Positions 35,857 through 46,108 of a DNA stretch of 64,000 bases are shown here, in pieces (positions within the stretch are counted from its first letter, which is position 1; each line of letters starts with the position of its first letter). The stretch is from Companilactobacillus hulinensis. Its GTDB lineage: Bacteria > Bacillota > Bacilli > Lactobacillales > Lactobacillaceae. The stretch spans positions 124,001 through 188,000 of the forward strand of contig NZ_RHOO01000001.1 of assembly GCF_003946555.1 (NCBI RefSeq). Direction: 5' to 3'. The notes beneath the pieces were generated by a model, which saw nothing but the letters and a program-made list of their open reading frames with translations, made no database searches and had not been told where the DNA came from. A program made the translations under genes and the position numbers.

Positions 35857-37097
35857 GGTTTAATAAACAACAATGGAGCTGGATATTCTATGATTGGGCA
35901 AACTCCGGTTATGGAATTATCGTTACTACAGCTGTTTTACCGGTGTATTTCAAGGCTGTTGCTCAAGGAAGCGGAGTTAGTGCCGCTAATTCTACAGCGT
36001 ACTGGGGATATGCCAATAGTTTTGGAACGTTGTTAGTTTCAATTCTGGCACCTGTTTTAGGAGCTTTAGCAGATTATCCAGGTTATAAGAAACGAATGTT
36101 GAATATGTTCGCATTAGTCGGCGTTCTTATGACATTTGGATTGAGCGTAGTGCCGACGACTCAATGGTCGTGGCTATTGGGAGTGTATATTTTGTCGATA
36201 ATCGGTTATTCCGGTGGCAATCTGTTCTATGATAGTTTCTTAACTGATGTAGCTGATAACAAAGAAATGGATAAGGTTTCTTCGTATGGTTATGGATTCG
36301 GATATCTGGGTGGAGTTTTAGCCTTTGTGTTATTTTTAGTACTCCAATTAACTAGTGGATTTGGGATGTTATCAAGTTTTGGTGTTGCAAGATGGAGTTT
36401 TGTTCTAGCAGCTGTTTGGTGGATAATCTTCTATATTCCATTGATCAGAAATGTTAAACAAGTATATTCTGTAAAGGCTGATGCACATCCTATTACTTCA
36501 AGTTTTAAGCGTGTCTTTGAAACTCTGAAACATATTAGAAGATATAAGAAAGTTGCCTGGTTCTTGGTAGCATATTTCTTCTATATTGATGGTGTTGATA
36601 CTATTTTTACAATGGCAACTTCCATCGGTATGGATATGGGAATTACTACAACGACACTGATGATTGTTTTGTTAGTTGTTCAGCTCGTAGCATTTCCATT
36701 TTCAATTCTGTATGGTTGGTTGGCCAATAAGACTTCAACTAGAACTGGTATATTGATTGGTATCGTTCTTTATCTGGGAATTTGTTTGTATGCACTGAAA
36801 TTAAATACAACAGTTGATTTTTGGATTCTAGCTGTTCTAGTCGGGACTAGTCAGGGTGGTATTCAAGCCTTGAGTCGTTCTTACTTTGGTCGTCTAATTC
36901 CTAAGGAGTCAGGTAGTGATTTCTTTGGATTCTACAATATTTTGGGAAAATTCTCAGCGGTCATGGGTCCTGTACTAGTTGGTATCGTTACACAAATTAC
37001 GGGTAAATCAACGATTGGTGCTGCATCTTTGAGCATTCTATTCTTGATTGGTTTGGTGATATTTAGTTATTTGCCAAAACTTTCTAAAGCAAAGTAA
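35853..37097 (+). CDS. MFS transporter, UMF1/Atg22 type
   Basis: A 414-residue membrane protein with about 12 helices. It opens with QWSWIFYDWANSGYGIIVTTAVLPVYF, the hallmark of the UMF1/Atg22-like MFS branch; D and W of that motif are conserved. Yeast Atg22 exports amino acids from the vacuole, but bacterial substrates are not established. It is translationally coupled to the phosphodiesterase gene upstream. Confidence 0.85.
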   Translation: MRFNKQQWSWIFYDWANSGYGIIVTTAVLPVYFKAVAQGSGVSAANSTAYWGYANSFGTLLVSILAPVLGALADYPGYKKRMLNMFALVGVLMTFGLSVVPTTQWSWLLGVYILSIIGYSGGNLFYDSFLTDVADNKEMDKVSSYGYGFGYLGGVLAFVLFLVLQLTSGFGMLSSFGVARWSFVLAAVWWIIFYIPLIRNVKQVYSVKADAHPITSSFKRVFETLKHIRRYKKVAWFLVAYFFYIDGVDTIFTMATSIGMDMGITTTTLMIVLLVVQLVAFPFSILYGWLANKTSTRTGILIGIVLYLGICLYALKLNTTVDFWILAVLVGTSQGGIQALSRSYFGRLIPKESGSDFFGFYNILGKFSAVMGPVLVGIVTQITGKSTIGAASLSILFLIGLVIFSYLPKLSKAK

Positions 37098-37105
37098 AAA
37101 TATAG

Positions 37106-37119
37106 CGAAAGTATGTTCG
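37106..37119 (+). promoter_or_regulatory. LexA/DinR-type SOS box before uvrB
   Basis: CGAAAGTATGTTCG matches CGAACATATGTTCG at 12 of 14 positions. It lies nine bases after the transporter stop codon and 95 bases before uvrB, a recognised SOS gene class. Confidence 0.6.
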
Positions 37120-37161
37120 ATATGTTAATATAAAGGCAACATATTTGTGCCTAACGCAAAT

Positions 37162-37194
37162 TACATCTAATTCACTGAGTTAGATGTATTTTTT
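37162..37194 (+). terminator. Terminator hairpin between SOS box and uvrB
   Basis: TACATCTAA and TTAGATGTA form a perfect nine-pair stem and run into TTTTTT, ending 20 bases before the uvrB start. It can end the transporter transcript, but any transcript started at the SOS box would also meet it. Confidence 0.75.
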
Positions 37195-37214
37195 AGCTTT
37201 ATGGAGGATGAATT

Positions 37215-39224
37215 TTGATAGATAGAGTAGACGATAATAAGTTTGATTTGGTTTCAAAGTACTCGCCAGCGGGGGATCAACAACAAGCAATCGATAAGAT
37301 TACTAATGATTTCAAGGCCGGTGACAAGGAAGTCATACTTGAGGGGGCAACTGGTACTGGTAAGACATTCACGATGGCAAATGTTATCAAGAACTTGAAT
37401 AAACCAACACTGATTCTTTCGCATAACAAGACGTTGGCTGGACAGCTATATGGAGAATTCAAAGAGTTCTTTCCTAACAATGCTGTTGAATATTTTGTTA
37501 GTTATTATGATTACTATCAACCTGAAGCTTATGTACCATCTAGTGATACTTATATTGAGAAGGATTCTAGTATCAACGATGAAATCGATAAGCTTCGTCA
37601 CTCGGCAACTAGCTCATTACTAGAACGTAATGATGTTATCGTTGTTGCATCTGTTTCTTGTATCTTTGGTTTAGGTGATCCAAAAGAGTATGCCGATAGT
37701 ATTATTTCATTGCGTGTTGGTCAGCAAATAAGTCGCAATGATTTATTGGAGAAGCTAGTAGATAATCAATTCGAACGTAATGATATTGATTTTCAACGTG
37801 GACGTTTTCGTGTACGTGGAGATGTTGTGGATATATTCCCAGCTTCACGAGATGATAACGCTCTTCGTGTCGAATTCTTTGGGGATGAGATTGATCGTAT
37901 CGTTGAAATGGATGCTTTGACTGGTGAAATTAAAGGTCAAATGGACCATATTGGAATTTTCCCAGCAACTCACTTTATGATCAGTGATTCAAAAATGGAA
38001 GATGCACTTGACCGTATTCAAAAAGAAATGGATACACAGGTTGCTACATTTACCAAAGAAGGTAAGTTACTAGAGGCACAACGTATTAAGCAGCGTACTG
38101 AATATGATATTGAAATGATGCGTGAAATGGGTTACACGTCAGGTATTGAAAACTATTCACGTCATATGGAAGGCCGTGCCGAAGGAGAACCTCCATTTAC
38201 ACTGTTGGACTTCTTCCCTAAGGATTTCAATATTATGGTCGATGAATCTCATGTTACTATGCCTCAAGTTCGTGGTATTTATAATGGTGATCGTGCTAGA
38301 AAACAAATGTTAGTCAATTATGGATTCCGTTTGCCTAGTGCTTTGGATAACCGTCCACTGAAACTGGAAGAATTTGAAAAGCATGTTAACCGTATTTTGT
38401 ACGTTTCAGCTACACCAGGTCCTTATGAATTGGATCGCACAGACCATGTTGCTACTCAGATTATTCGTCCAACTGGATTGCTTGATCCTAAGATCGAAGT
38501 TCGTCCAATTATGGGACAAATCGATGACTTGGTTGGTGAAATCAATGATCGTGTTGAGAAACATGAACGTGTCTTTGTCACAACCTTGACTAAGAAAATG
38601 GCAGAGGATTTAACTGACTACTTCAAAGACCTGGGTATTAAAGTTAGATATTTACACAGTGATATTAAAACACTTGAACGTACGAAGATTATTCGTGACT
38701 TGCGACTCGGTAAATTTGATGTATTGATCGGTATCAACTTGCTTCGTGAAGGTATTGATGTACCTGAAGTTTCGTTGATTGCTATTTTGGATGCCGATAA
38801 GGAAGGATTCTTGCGTGCAGAACGTTCACTTATCCAGATCATCGGACGTGCATCTCGTAATGAGAATGGTAAAGTTATTATGTACGCTGATTCTATTACA
38901 GAATCAATGGAAGGCGCTATTTCTAAGACAAAACATCGTCGTGAATTGCAAGAGAAGTTCAATGAAGAACATGGAATTACTCCAAAGACCATTGTTAAGC
39001 CAATTCGTGATGCTATTTCAATGTTCCAGAAAGTTGATAATACTGCTTCTGAATCTGAGAAGATCGATGATGATTTGAAGTTTGAAGATATGTCTAAGGC
39101 AGAACAAAATGAGCTGCTTAAGAACTTACAAGAACAAATGGAAGCTGCTGCCAAGAAATTGGACTTCGAAGCTGCTGCCAACTTGCGTGACACAATTCTA
39201 GATCTGAAGGCGGAAATGAAATAA
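37215..39224 (+). CDS. uvrB: Excinuclease ABC subunit B
   Basis: UvrB is the helicase-like damage verifier of nucleotide excision repair. The 669-residue protein has Walker [13 protein letters not shown], the beta-hairpin [55 protein letters not shown] and the C-terminal UvrC-binding coiled coil ([22 protein letters not shown]). It starts at a TTG after GGAGG; uvrA follows two bases after its stop. Confidence 0.98.
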   Translation: MIDRVDDNKFDLVSKYSPAGDQQQAIDKITNDFKAGDKEVILEGATGTGKTFTMANVIKNLNKPTLILSHNKTLAGQLYGEFKEFFPNNAVEYFVSYYDYYQPEAYVPSSDTYIEKDSSINDEIDKLRHSATSSLLERNDVIVVASVSCIFGLGDPKEYADSIISLRVGQQISRNDLLEKLVDNQFERNDIDFQRGRFRVRGDVVDIFPASRDDNALRVEFFGDEIDRIVEMDALTGEIKGQMDHIGIFPATHFMISDSKMEDALDRIQKEMDTQVATFTKEGKLLEAQRIKQRTEYDIEMMREMGYTSGIENYSRHMEGRAEGEPPFTLLDFFPKDFNIMVDESHVTMPQVRGIYNGDRARKQMLVNYGFRLPSALDNRPLKLEEFEKHVNRILYVSATPGPYELDRTDHVATQIIRPTGLLDPKIEVRPIMGQIDDLVGEINDRVEKHERVFVTTLTKKMAEDLTDYFKDLGIKVRYLHSDIKTLERTKIIRDLRLGKFDVLIGINLLREGIDVPEVSLIAILDADKEGFLRAERSLIQIIGRASRNENGKVIMYADSITESMEGAISKTKHRRELQEKFNEEHGITPKTIVKPIRDAISMFQKVDNTASESEKIDDDLKFEDMSKAEQNELLKNLQEQMEAAAKKLDFEAAANLRDTILDLKAEMK

Positions 39225-39226
39225 AG

Positions 39227-42115
39227 ATGTTAAATGATAAAATCGTAATTCACGGAGCTCGTGCACATAACTTGAAAAATGTGGACGTTACGATTCCGCG
39301 TGATAAATTAGTAGTAATGACTGGACTATCTGGTTCAGGTAAGAGTTCTTTGGCATTTGATACTTTGTATGCTGAAGGACAACGTCGCTATGTTGAGAGT
39401 CTATCCTCATATGCACGTCAATTCTTAGGACAAATGGATAAGCCGGATGTAGATTCAATTGATGGGTTAAGCCCAGCAATTTCAATTGATCAGAAGACAA
39501 CTTCTAAGAACCCTCGTTCAACTGTTGGTACAGTTACTGAAATCAATGATTATTTACGTTTATTGTGGGCACGTGTTGGTACACCAATCTGTCCTAACGA
39601 TGGAACAGTTATTACTAGTCAATCAGCTCAGCAAATGGTTGATGCTGTCTTGAAGCTTGATGAAGGAACAAAGTTACAAGTTCTTTCACCAGTTATTCGT
39701 GCCAAAAAAGGTCAACACAAGAAGGCTCTTGCTCAAATTCAAAAGCAAGGCTATGTCAGAATTCGTGTTGACGGTGAAGTTCATGATGTTGGTGAAGAGC
39801 TGGATCTAGATAAGAATAAGAAACATGATATTGATGTCGTTGTTGATAGAATTGTTATCAATGATCATATCAAGTCACGTTTGTTTGATTCTGTTGAGGC
39901 TGCACTTCGTTTGTCAGATGGCTACATGAATATTGATGTCATTGGCAAAGATATGATGGTGTTCTCTGAAAAGAATGCTTGTCCATTGTGTGGTTTCACT
40001 GTTGGTGAGCTTGAGCCACGTTTGTTCTCATTTAATGCACCTTTTGGTGCTTGTGATAACTGTGATGGTTTAGGAATCAAGCTTGAAGTCGATATTGATT
40101 TGGTTGTTCCTGATCAATCGAAGACTTTAGCTGAGGGAGCCGTTCTTCCTTGGAATCCTATCAGTTCACAATATTATCCACAAATGCTTGAACAAGCTTG
40201 TAAAGAATTCAAAATTGATATGAATACACCATTCGAGAAGTTATCAGAACACGACAAGAATATTGTTCTCAATGGTTCAGATGGTAAGAACTTCCATTTC
40301 CACTATGAGAATGACTTCGGTAATGTTCGTGATGTTGATGTTCCTTTTGAAGGTGTAATCCCTAATATTAATCGTCGTTATCACGAAACAAATAGTGACT
40401 TTACACGTGAGGTTATGCGTAAGTACATGACTGAGCTTACTTGTCCTGTTTGTCATGGTAAGAGATTGAATCGTCAAGCTCTAGCTGTAAAAGTTGGTGG
40501 ACAAGATATTGCTGAAGTATCAAATCTATCAATTAAGAAGGAGCTCCCATTCTTCACTGGAATTACTTTGGGTGAACAGAATACTGTAATTGCTAAACCA
40601 ATTCTAAAGGAAGTCAAAGACCGTCTATCATTCTTGATCAATGTTGGATTGGATTATTTAACTTTGTCACGTTCAGCTGGAACACTATCCGGTGGTGAAG
40701 CTCAACGTATTCGTTTGGCTACACAAATTGGTTCTAACTTATCAGGTGTCATGTATATTCTTGATGAGCCTTCAATCGGATTGCATCAACGTGATAATAA
40801 TCGTTTGATCAGTTCGTTGAAGAAGATGCGTGATCTTGGTAATACTTTGATTGTTGTGGAACATGATGAGGATACTATGTTAGCGGCTGATTATTTAATT
40901 GATGTCGGACCTGGTGCTGGTGAAAAGGGTGGTCAAATCGTGGCTGCCGGAACTCCTAAACAAGTCATGCGCAGTGCTAAATCACTTACTGGACAGTATT
41001 TATCTGGTAAAAGGTTTATTAAGGTACCACTTGAACGCAAAGCTGGTAGTGGTGACTATGTTGAAGTATTCGGTGCTGAAGAGAATAATTTGAAGAAGAT
41101 TGATGTTAAGTTTCCACTTGGTAAATTTATCTCAGTTACTGGTGTATCAGGTTCTGGTAAATCGACTCTAGTTAATACAATTCTCAAACGTGCCTTAGCT
41201 CAGAAGATGAATCGTAATTCTCATAAGCCTGGTAAGTATAAGAAGATTACTGGTTATGAGAATCTTGAGAAGATGATTGCCATTGACCAGAGTCCAATTG
41301 GACGTACACCAAGAAGTAATCCAGCTACCTATACTGGTGTCTTTGATGATATTCGTGATTTGTTTGCTCAAACTAATGAAGCTAAACTTCGTGGATATAA
41401 AAAAGGCAGATTCTCATTCAACGTCAAAGGTGGACGCTGTGAGAACTGCCATGGTGATGGAATTATTAAGATTGAAATGAACTTCTTGCCTGATGTTTAT
41501 GTACCTTGTGAAGTTTGTCATGGAACACGCTATAATTCAGAAACACTTGAGGTTACATATAAGGGTAAGAACATTGCTGAGGTCTTGGATATGAAGGTTG
41601 AAGATGCACTAGAATTCTTCAACAATATTCCAAAGATTAGAAGAAAACTTCAAACAATCGTTGATGTTGGTCTTGGTTATGTTTCAATGGGACAATCAGC
41701 CACACAACTATCAGGTGGTGAAGCACAACGTATGAAGCTTGCTTCAGAATTGTATAAGAAATCAGCTGGTCAGAATTTCTACATTCTTGATGAACCAACA
41801 ACTGGATTGCACACTGACGATATCAAACGTTTATTGGCTGTTCTTCAACGCTTAGTTGATGAAGGCAATACCGTTTTGGTTATTGAACACAATCTTGATG
41901 TTATCAAATCATCCGACTGGGTAATCGACCTTGGTCCTGAAGGTGGAGAAGGTGGCGGTCAAGTCGTTGCTACTGGAACACCTGAAGAAATTTGTGAAGT
42001 AAAAGAAAGTTATACTGGCCAATATCTGAAGCCAATATTGGAACGTGATACTAAGCGTACAATTGATGCTGAAGAAAAAGCTGAAAAGAAAACTACTAAA
42101 AAATCTAAGAAGTAA
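39227..42115 (+). CDS. uvrA: Excinuclease ABC subunit A
   Basis: UvrA finds DNA damage and loads UvrB. The 962-residue protein has two ABC ATPase modules: Walker [10 protein letters not shown] and GVSGSGKST, signatures [12 protein letters not shown] and [12 protein letters not shown], and three zinc-binding CxxC pairs (CPLCG, CDNC, CENC...CEVC). The last ~20 residues are a Lys-rich tail beyond the usual end. It forms an operon with uvrB. Confidence 0.98.
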   Translation: MLNDKIVIHGARAHNLKNVDVTIPRDKLVVMTGLSGSGKSSLAFDTLYAEGQRRYVESLSSYARQFLGQMDKPDVDSIDGLSPAISIDQKTTSKNPRSTVGTVTEINDYLRLLWARVGTPICPNDGTVITSQSAQQMVDAVLKLDEGTKLQVLSPVIRAKKGQHKKALAQIQKQGYVRIRVDGEVHDVGEELDLDKNKKHDIDVVVDRIVINDHIKSRLFDSVEAALRLSDGYMNIDVIGKDMMVFSEKNACPLCGFTVGELEPRLFSFNAPFGACDNCDGLGIKLEVDIDLVVPDQSKTLAEGAVLPWNPISSQYYPQMLEQACKEFKIDMNTPFEKLSEHDKNIVLNGSDGKNFHFHYENDFGNVRDVDVPFEGVIPNINRRYHETNSDFTREVMRKYMTELTCPVCHGKRLNRQALAVKVGGQDIAEVSNLSIKKELPFFTGITLGEQNTVIAKPILKEVKDRLSFLINVGLDYLTLSRSAGTLSGGEAQRIRLATQIGSNLSGVMYILDEPSIGLHQRDNNRLISSLKKMRDLGNTLIVVEHDEDTMLAADYLIDVGPGAGEKGGQIVAAGTPKQVMRSAKSLTGQYLSGKRFIKVPLERKAGSGDYVEVFGAEENNLKKIDVKFPLGKFISVTGVSGSGKSTLVNTILKRALAQKMNRNSHKPGKYKKITGYENLEKMIAIDQSPIGRTPRSNPATYTGVFDDIRDLFAQTNEAKLRGYKKGRFSFNVKGGRCENCHGDGIIKIEMNFLPDVYVPCEVCHGTRYNSETLEVTYKGKNIAEVLDMKVEDALEFFNNIPKIRRKLQTIVDVGLGYVSMGQSATQLSGGEAQRMKLASELYKKSAGQNFYILDEPTTGLHTDDIKRLLAVLQRLVDEGNTVLVIEHNLDVIKSSDWVIDLGPEGGEGGGQVVATGTPEEICEVKESYTGQYLKPILERDTKRTIDAEEKAEKKTTKKSKK

Positions 42116-42120
42116 TATAT

Positions 42121-42204
42121 AGAAAGTGGGACGGACATGTTCAACTTTCTAGCATTAAGGTGAATAGGGGCTGTAATCCGATTTTGGATTACAGCCCCTA
42201 CTTT
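42121..42204. terminator. Two-hairpin terminator element after uvrA
   Basis: Hairpin one is AGAAAGT/ACTTTCT (42121-42150). Hairpin two is a 15-pair perfect stem TAGGGGCTGTAATCC/GGATTACAGCCCCTA around GATTTT (42165-42200). The same two-hairpin design recurs at 46021-46102. Confidence 0.8.
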
Positions 42205-42250
42205 GTTCAAGCGGAAAAATTTATGTTCCAGAATTTTTTATACGTAAATG

Positions 42251-42313
42251 TGTCATATATATTTGACATTTATCACAGATATTATATACTTAAGGTGTCA
42301 AATATATATGACA
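42251..42313. promoter_or_regulatory. Promoter of the XRE/membrane pair with two mirror operators
   Basis: TGTCATATATATTTGACA (42251-42268) and its exact reverse complement TGTCAAATATATATGACA (42296-42313) flank the promoter. The -35 TTGACA (42263-42268) is inside the first; the -10 TATACT (42285-42290, spacing 16) is between them. Binding of a dimeric XRE repressor to both would close the promoter. Confidence 0.8.
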
Positions 42314-42328
42314 CATGAGGCATAGTTT

Positions 42329-42517
42329 ATGAACCGAGTAAAAGAATATCGAACGGAATTGAAGATTTCACAGATTAAATTGGCTTCGGAAATAGGAGTC
42401 GCACGTCAGACAATCAATATGATTGAAAATGACAAGTATAATCCGTCATTAGATTTGTGTATCAAATTAGCAAAGGCTTTGGGGACTGATCTGAATCAAC
42501 TATTCTGGGAGGAATGA
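42329..42517 (+). CDS. Small XRE-family repressor
   Basis: A 62-residue protein that is nothing but an HTH_3 domain (RVKEYRTELKISQIKLASEIGVARQTINMIE...), of the YozG-like kind often paired with a membrane protein. The two mirror operators in its own promoter indicate self-repression (inference). The next gene begins four bases after its stop, so they form an operon. Confidence 0.88.
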   Translation: MNRVKEYRTELKISQIKLASEIGVARQTINMIENDKYNPSLDLCIKLAKALGTDLNQLFWEE

Positions 42518-42521
42518 AGTC

Positions 42522-43049
42522 ATGAAGACTAAGGAATCTTTTTCGACTAAATCTATTAAGTATTTTTACGGAATTGATGGAGAATTAGACGAGTATCGTC
42601 GTAGTGAATTGAATCGTATTGGGAATAATGCGTACATGATATTGTTCTATTACTTATTGATTTCGACAATTGTAGCGGAGTTTGTTGTTGGAAATAGTTT
42701 CCGGTTTTTACAGAATTATTTAATGTTAAATCTTTTGTTTCTGATATTTGGGAGTGGAATGTACACAGTTGTCGCCATACATCGGTTGAAGTTGCATATT
42801 ACTGATGTGTCAGCGATGAATTACAAAAGTGTTAGAAGAATGATTTTGAAGCGAGATATTCGTCGAACAGTACTCGTGACGATAATTTATTGTATTTTTT
42901 TTGCTATGAGTATGGCTAGAGAAGGAGCTAATTTAGCGTCATTTGTGTTTTCTCCAGCTATGTTAATTGCGGCAGGATCATTCGCAGCAATATTCGGATT
43001 TATTTCCTTGGTTATTGATTATTCTCATTTAAGAAGATATAAAGATTAG
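42522..43049 (+). CDS. Four-helix membrane protein (DUF3278-like), unknown function
   Basis: A 175-residue membrane protein with a polar N-terminal ~40 residues (FSTKSIKYFYGIDGELDEYRR) followed by hydrophobic segments near 44-64, 68-90, 113-130 and 145-165. The N-terminal pattern recalls the DUF3278 family of lactobacilli, which typically sits behind a small XRE regulator. Function is not known. A GGAGG site spanning the stop of the regulator gene supports tight coupling. Confidence 0.7.
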   Translation: MKTKESFSTKSIKYFYGIDGELDEYRRSELNRIGNNAYMILFYYLLISTIVAEFVVGNSFRFLQNYLMLNLLFLIFGSGMYTVVAIHRLKLHITDVSAMNYKSVRRMILKRDIRRTVLVTIIYCIFFAMSMAREGANLASFVFSPAMLIAAGSFAAIFGFISLVIDYSHLRRYKD

Positions 43050-43056
43050 AAAATAT

Positions 43057-43087
43057 AACTCGGCTAATATTAGTCGAGCTTTTTTTA
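43057..43087 (+). terminator. Terminator after the DUF3278-like gene
   Basis: ACTCGGCTAAT pairs with ATTAGTCGAGCT and is followed by six T. Confidence 0.8.
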
Positions 43088-43149
43088 TTGCCTAAAAATG
43101 ACACACCAGGCATGTTGTGGTATGCTTATATCTGAATGCGAGGTGCACT

Positions 43150-44064
43150 ATGTCAAAAGACATGCAAAGTTTAGTAATCGTAACTGGTATGAGTGGTGCT
43201 GGTAAGACTGTCGCCATGCAGTCTTTCGAAGATTTGGGGTATTTTTGTATTGATAATATGCCGCCCAATCTTCTTCCTAAGTTCTGGGAGTTAGTTCATG
43301 AATCTGGAACTATCAAAAAAGTCGCACTTGTTGTGGATATTCGTTCACGTGCGTTCTATGATGAAATTTTTTCAATGATTTCACAAATGGATGAGGACGA
43401 ACAAGAGAAGCAACAAAAGGTTGATATGCGAATTCTATTCTTGAACGCTTCTGATGAGGAATTAGTTTCTCGTTATAAAGAAACTCGCCGTAGTCATCCA
43501 CTAGCTATGGAAGGTCGCTTGCTTGATGGTATTCACAAAGAGCGTGAGTTACTCGCAGAGATCAAGAGTCGTGCTCAAGTAGAAATTGATACGACTGATT
43601 TGACTCCAAGACAACTCCGTGAAGAAATATTTGATAATTTTCAAGAGAGTACGGGTACACCAACGTTTCATATTGAAGTCATGTCATTTGGTTTCAAGTA
43701 TGGCTTGCCGATAGATGCCGATATTGTTATGGATGTTAGATTCCTGAAGAATCCTTACTATATTGATAGTCTTAAGACTCAAACGGGTATGGATAAGCCA
43801 GTTTATGATTATGTGATGGATGATCCTGTAACTGAGAACTTTTATAAGAAATTAGCTGATTTATTGAAGGATATTATTCCTGGATATGAAAAAGAAGGAA
43901 AGACTAGTTTGACGATTGCAATTGGTTGTACCGGTGGTCAACACCGTTCAGTTGCCATTGCACAACGACTAGGCACAGAGTTACGTGATAACTACTACGT
44001 CGATATTACGCATCGTGATATGGATAAATCGCAAAAGAAGGTAATTGAAGATGCCAACAAATAG
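43150..44064 (+). CDS. rapZ: RNase adapter / nucleotide-binding protein RapZ
   Basis: A 304-residue RapZ (YvcJ) protein with the P-loop [12 protein letters not shown], a Walker B-like region LVVDIRSR and the C-terminal [16 protein letters not shown] signature. In E. coli RapZ controls GlmS through small RNAs; in Bacillus YvcJ binds GTP and affects competence. The ATG at 43150 follows GAGGTG. The rapZ-yvcK-whiA cluster is a Gram-positive hallmark; yvcK overlaps its 3' end by 14 bases. Confidence 0.95.
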   Translation: MSKDMQSLVIVTGMSGAGKTVAMQSFEDLGYFCIDNMPPNLLPKFWELVHESGTIKKVALVVDIRSRAFYDEIFSMISQMDEDEQEKQQKVDMRILFLNASDEELVSRYKETRRSHPLAMEGRLLDGIHKERELLAEIKSRAQVEIDTTDLTPRQLREEIFDNFQESTGTPTFHIEVMSFGFKYGLPIDADIVMDVRFLKNPYYIDSLKTQTGMDKPVYDYVMDDPVTENFYKKLADLLKDIIPGYEKEGKTSLTIAIGCTGGQHRSVAIAQRLGTELRDNYYVDITHRDMDKSQKKVIEDANK

Positions 44065-45085
44065 GATAGTTCGTGTTGTTAAGGGACGCCGTCCAAAAGT
44101 AGTTGTTATAGGTGGGGGAACTGGTTTACCAGTTGTATTAAATAGTTTGAGAAATAAGGATGCTGATATCACAGCTATTGTGACAGTTGCCGATGATGGT
44201 GGTTCGTCTGGTGTGTTAAGAGATTACATCAACGTTGTGCCACCTGGGGACATTCGTAACGTTTTAGCTTCCCTTTCAGATCTACCAAAAGTCGATTTGG
44301 ATGTGTTCCAATATCGATTTAACAGTGACGATGATTTCTTTTCTGGTCATGCGATTGGAAACTTGATCATCGCTGCATTATCTGAAATGTCACCTAATAT
44401 TTTTGACGCAGTCCAAGAACTGTCCAAAATGATGCGTGTTGATGGTCGGGTTTATCCTGCCAGCAATACCAAATTGACGTTGAATGCAGAATTCACCGAT
44501 GGCACTACACTGTCTGGTGAACATGAAATAACTCACTCAGGTAAGCACGTTAAACGTGTCTGGGTGACTAATTCAGATGATCCCGACAAGACACCACAAT
44601 CGTTATTGCCAGTTATAGCATCGATTATGCAGGCTGATGTTGTGGTACTTGGGCCAGGTAGCTTGTTTACAAGTATTCTGCCTAACTTGATGATCAGTGA
44701 TCTTGGTGATGCAGTTCGCCAGACACCAGCAGAAGTAGTTTATATTTGTAATATTATGACTCAAATCGGTGAGACCGAAGGCTTTACTGATGCTGACCAC
44801 GTGAATGTTTTGAACGAACATTTAGGTGATAATATCGTCGATACAGTTCTTGTTAATACAAGACCTATACCTGAAGGATATATGGATCATAAGAAATACG
44901 ATGAATACGTCAGTCAGGTCAAACCAGACTTTGAACGACTACGTAAAATGGGATGCCGTGTAATTCAAGATGACTTCTTATCATTGCATGATAAGGGAGC
45001 TTTCCACGATGGCAAGAAAATTGGTCGTGAAATCTTGAATTTGGCATTCCAATCAGGAAATAGAAAAAATGAGGTGAGACACTAG
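44051..45085 (+). CDS. yvcK: Gluconeogenesis / morphogenesis factor YvcK
   Basis: A 344-residue CofD-like protein with the UDP-sugar-binding N-terminus [16 protein letters not shown] and the [25 protein letters not shown] segment. YvcK binds UDP-GlcNAc and is needed for normal shape on gluconeogenic carbon sources in Bacillus. I place the start at the ATG at 44051, inside the end of rapZ. Its TAG shares a base with the whiA GTG. Confidence 0.94.
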   Translation: MPTNRIVRVVKGRRPKVVVIGGGTGLPVVLNSLRNKDADITAIVTVADDGGSSGVLRDYINVVPPGDIRNVLASLSDLPKVDLDVFQYRFNSDDDFFSGHAIGNLIIAALSEMSPNIFDAVQELSKMMRVDGRVYPASNTKLTLNAEFTDGTTLSGEHEITHSGKHVKRVWVTNSDDPDKTPQSLLPVIASIMQADVVVLGPGSLFTSILPNLMISDLGDAVRQTPAEVVYICNIMTQIGETEGFTDADHVNVLNEHLGDNIVDTVLVNTRPIPEGYMDHKKYDEYVSQVKPDFERLRKMGCRVIQDDFLSLHDKGAFHDGKKIGREILNLAFQSGNRKNEVRH

Positions 45086-46017
45086 TGGCTTCTTACGCAA
45101 GTGAAGTAAAGAAGGAACTCACTGGTTTAGAGGTTCATCCCGAACATGCACGAGTAGAACTATCAGCCTTGCTGAGAATGAATGGTTCGTTGAGTTTGTA
45201 TAACCATCATTTTGTTCTAACAGCGCAAACAGAGAATCCTGCGATTGCTCGTAGGATTTTTTCACTCATTAAATTGCGCTATGGGATGGAATCAGAACTA
45301 TTGGTTCGTAAAAAGATGAAGTTAAAGAAGAACAATCAATATCTTGTTCGATTAAAGTACGATACTGATAAAGTCTTGAAAGACTTAGGTATTTTGGATG
45401 AAACAGGTTTGTCCATTAATACTGATGTACCAGAAGATATCCTCGATGAAGATCAAAGAATGCGTTCATACTTACGTGGTGCCTTTTTGGCAACTGGAAG
45501 TGTGAATAATCCTGAGACATCTAGATATCACTTGGAAATTTATTCACTCTACGAAACGCATAATACTGGTATCGCTCAAATGATGAATCATTTCAATTTG
45601 AACGCCAGAGTTACACAACGTCGTAATGGATATATCGTTTATTTGAAGGAAGCAGAAAAAATTGCCGACTTCTTACAAGTTGTTGGGGCAACTAATGCCA
45701 TGCTGAAATTTGAAGATATTCGTATTGTCCGTGATATGCGTAATTCAGTTAATCGTTTGGTTAATTGCGAGAACGCTAATATTAACAAGACAGTCGCTGC
45801 ATCTGAACGTCAAGTTGAGAATATCAAGCATCTTCAAAGTACGATTGGTTTAGATTCATTGCCAGTTAAGTTACGAGAAATTGCACTTTTGAGATTGGAA
45901 AATCCGGATGTGACCTTGAAAGAACTCGGAGAAATGGTACCAAGTGGTGCTATTTCTAAGTCGGGAATCAATCATAGATTACGTAAGCTGAACCAGTTGG
46001 CAGAAGAAGCAGTTTAG
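45085..46017 (+). CDS. whiA: DNA-binding protein WhiA
   Basis: A 310-residue WhiA protein: an N-terminal LAGLIDADG-like pair of domains and a C-terminal helix-turn-helix ([17 protein letters not shown]...[10 protein letters not shown]). In non-sporulating Gram-positives it affects division and chromosome segregation. It starts at a GTG after GAGGTGAG, overlapping the yvcK stop. It ends before a two-hairpin terminator. Confidence 0.95.
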   Translation: MASYASEVKKELTGLEVHPEHARVELSALLRMNGSLSLYNHHFVLTAQTENPAIARRIFSLIKLRYGMESELLVRKKMKLKKNNQYLVRLKYDTDKVLKDLGILDETGLSINTDVPEDILDEDQRMRSYLRGAFLATGSVNNPETSRYHLEIYSLYETHNTGIAQMMNHFNLNARVTQRRNGYIVYLKEAEKIADFLQVVGATNAMLKFEDIRIVRDMRNSVNRLVNCENANINKTVAASERQVENIKHLQSTIGLDSLPVKLREIALLRLENPDVTLKELGEMVPSGAISKSGINHRLRKLNQLAEEAV

Positions 46018-46020
46018 ACA

Positions 46021-46102
46021 TAGAGAGTGAGAGAAATCTGGTTTCTTCCACTCGTTTAGAAAGTAAAAGGGCTAGAATCCATACAGATTCTAGTCCTTTT
46101 AT
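46021..46102. terminator. Two-hairpin bidirectional terminator after whiA
   Basis: Hairpin one has GAGTG/CACTC ends (46025-46053) with an inner AGAAA/TTTCT pair. Hairpin two is a 15-pair stem AAAAGGGCTAGAATC/GATTCTAGTCCTTTT (46065-46100). It lies between convergent genes and matches the plan at 42121-42204. Confidence 0.8.
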
Positions 46103-46108
46103 ATGTTT

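Noticed and set aside
42165-42200. Strong 15-pair hairpin as a recombination or dif-like site
   Set aside because: Location at an operon end and symmetry with T/A runs fit a terminator better; no recombinase motif was recognised.
44045-44050. TTG two codons before the yvcK ATG as start
   Set aside because: The ATG at 44051 is better placed relative to AAGG and is the stronger codon.
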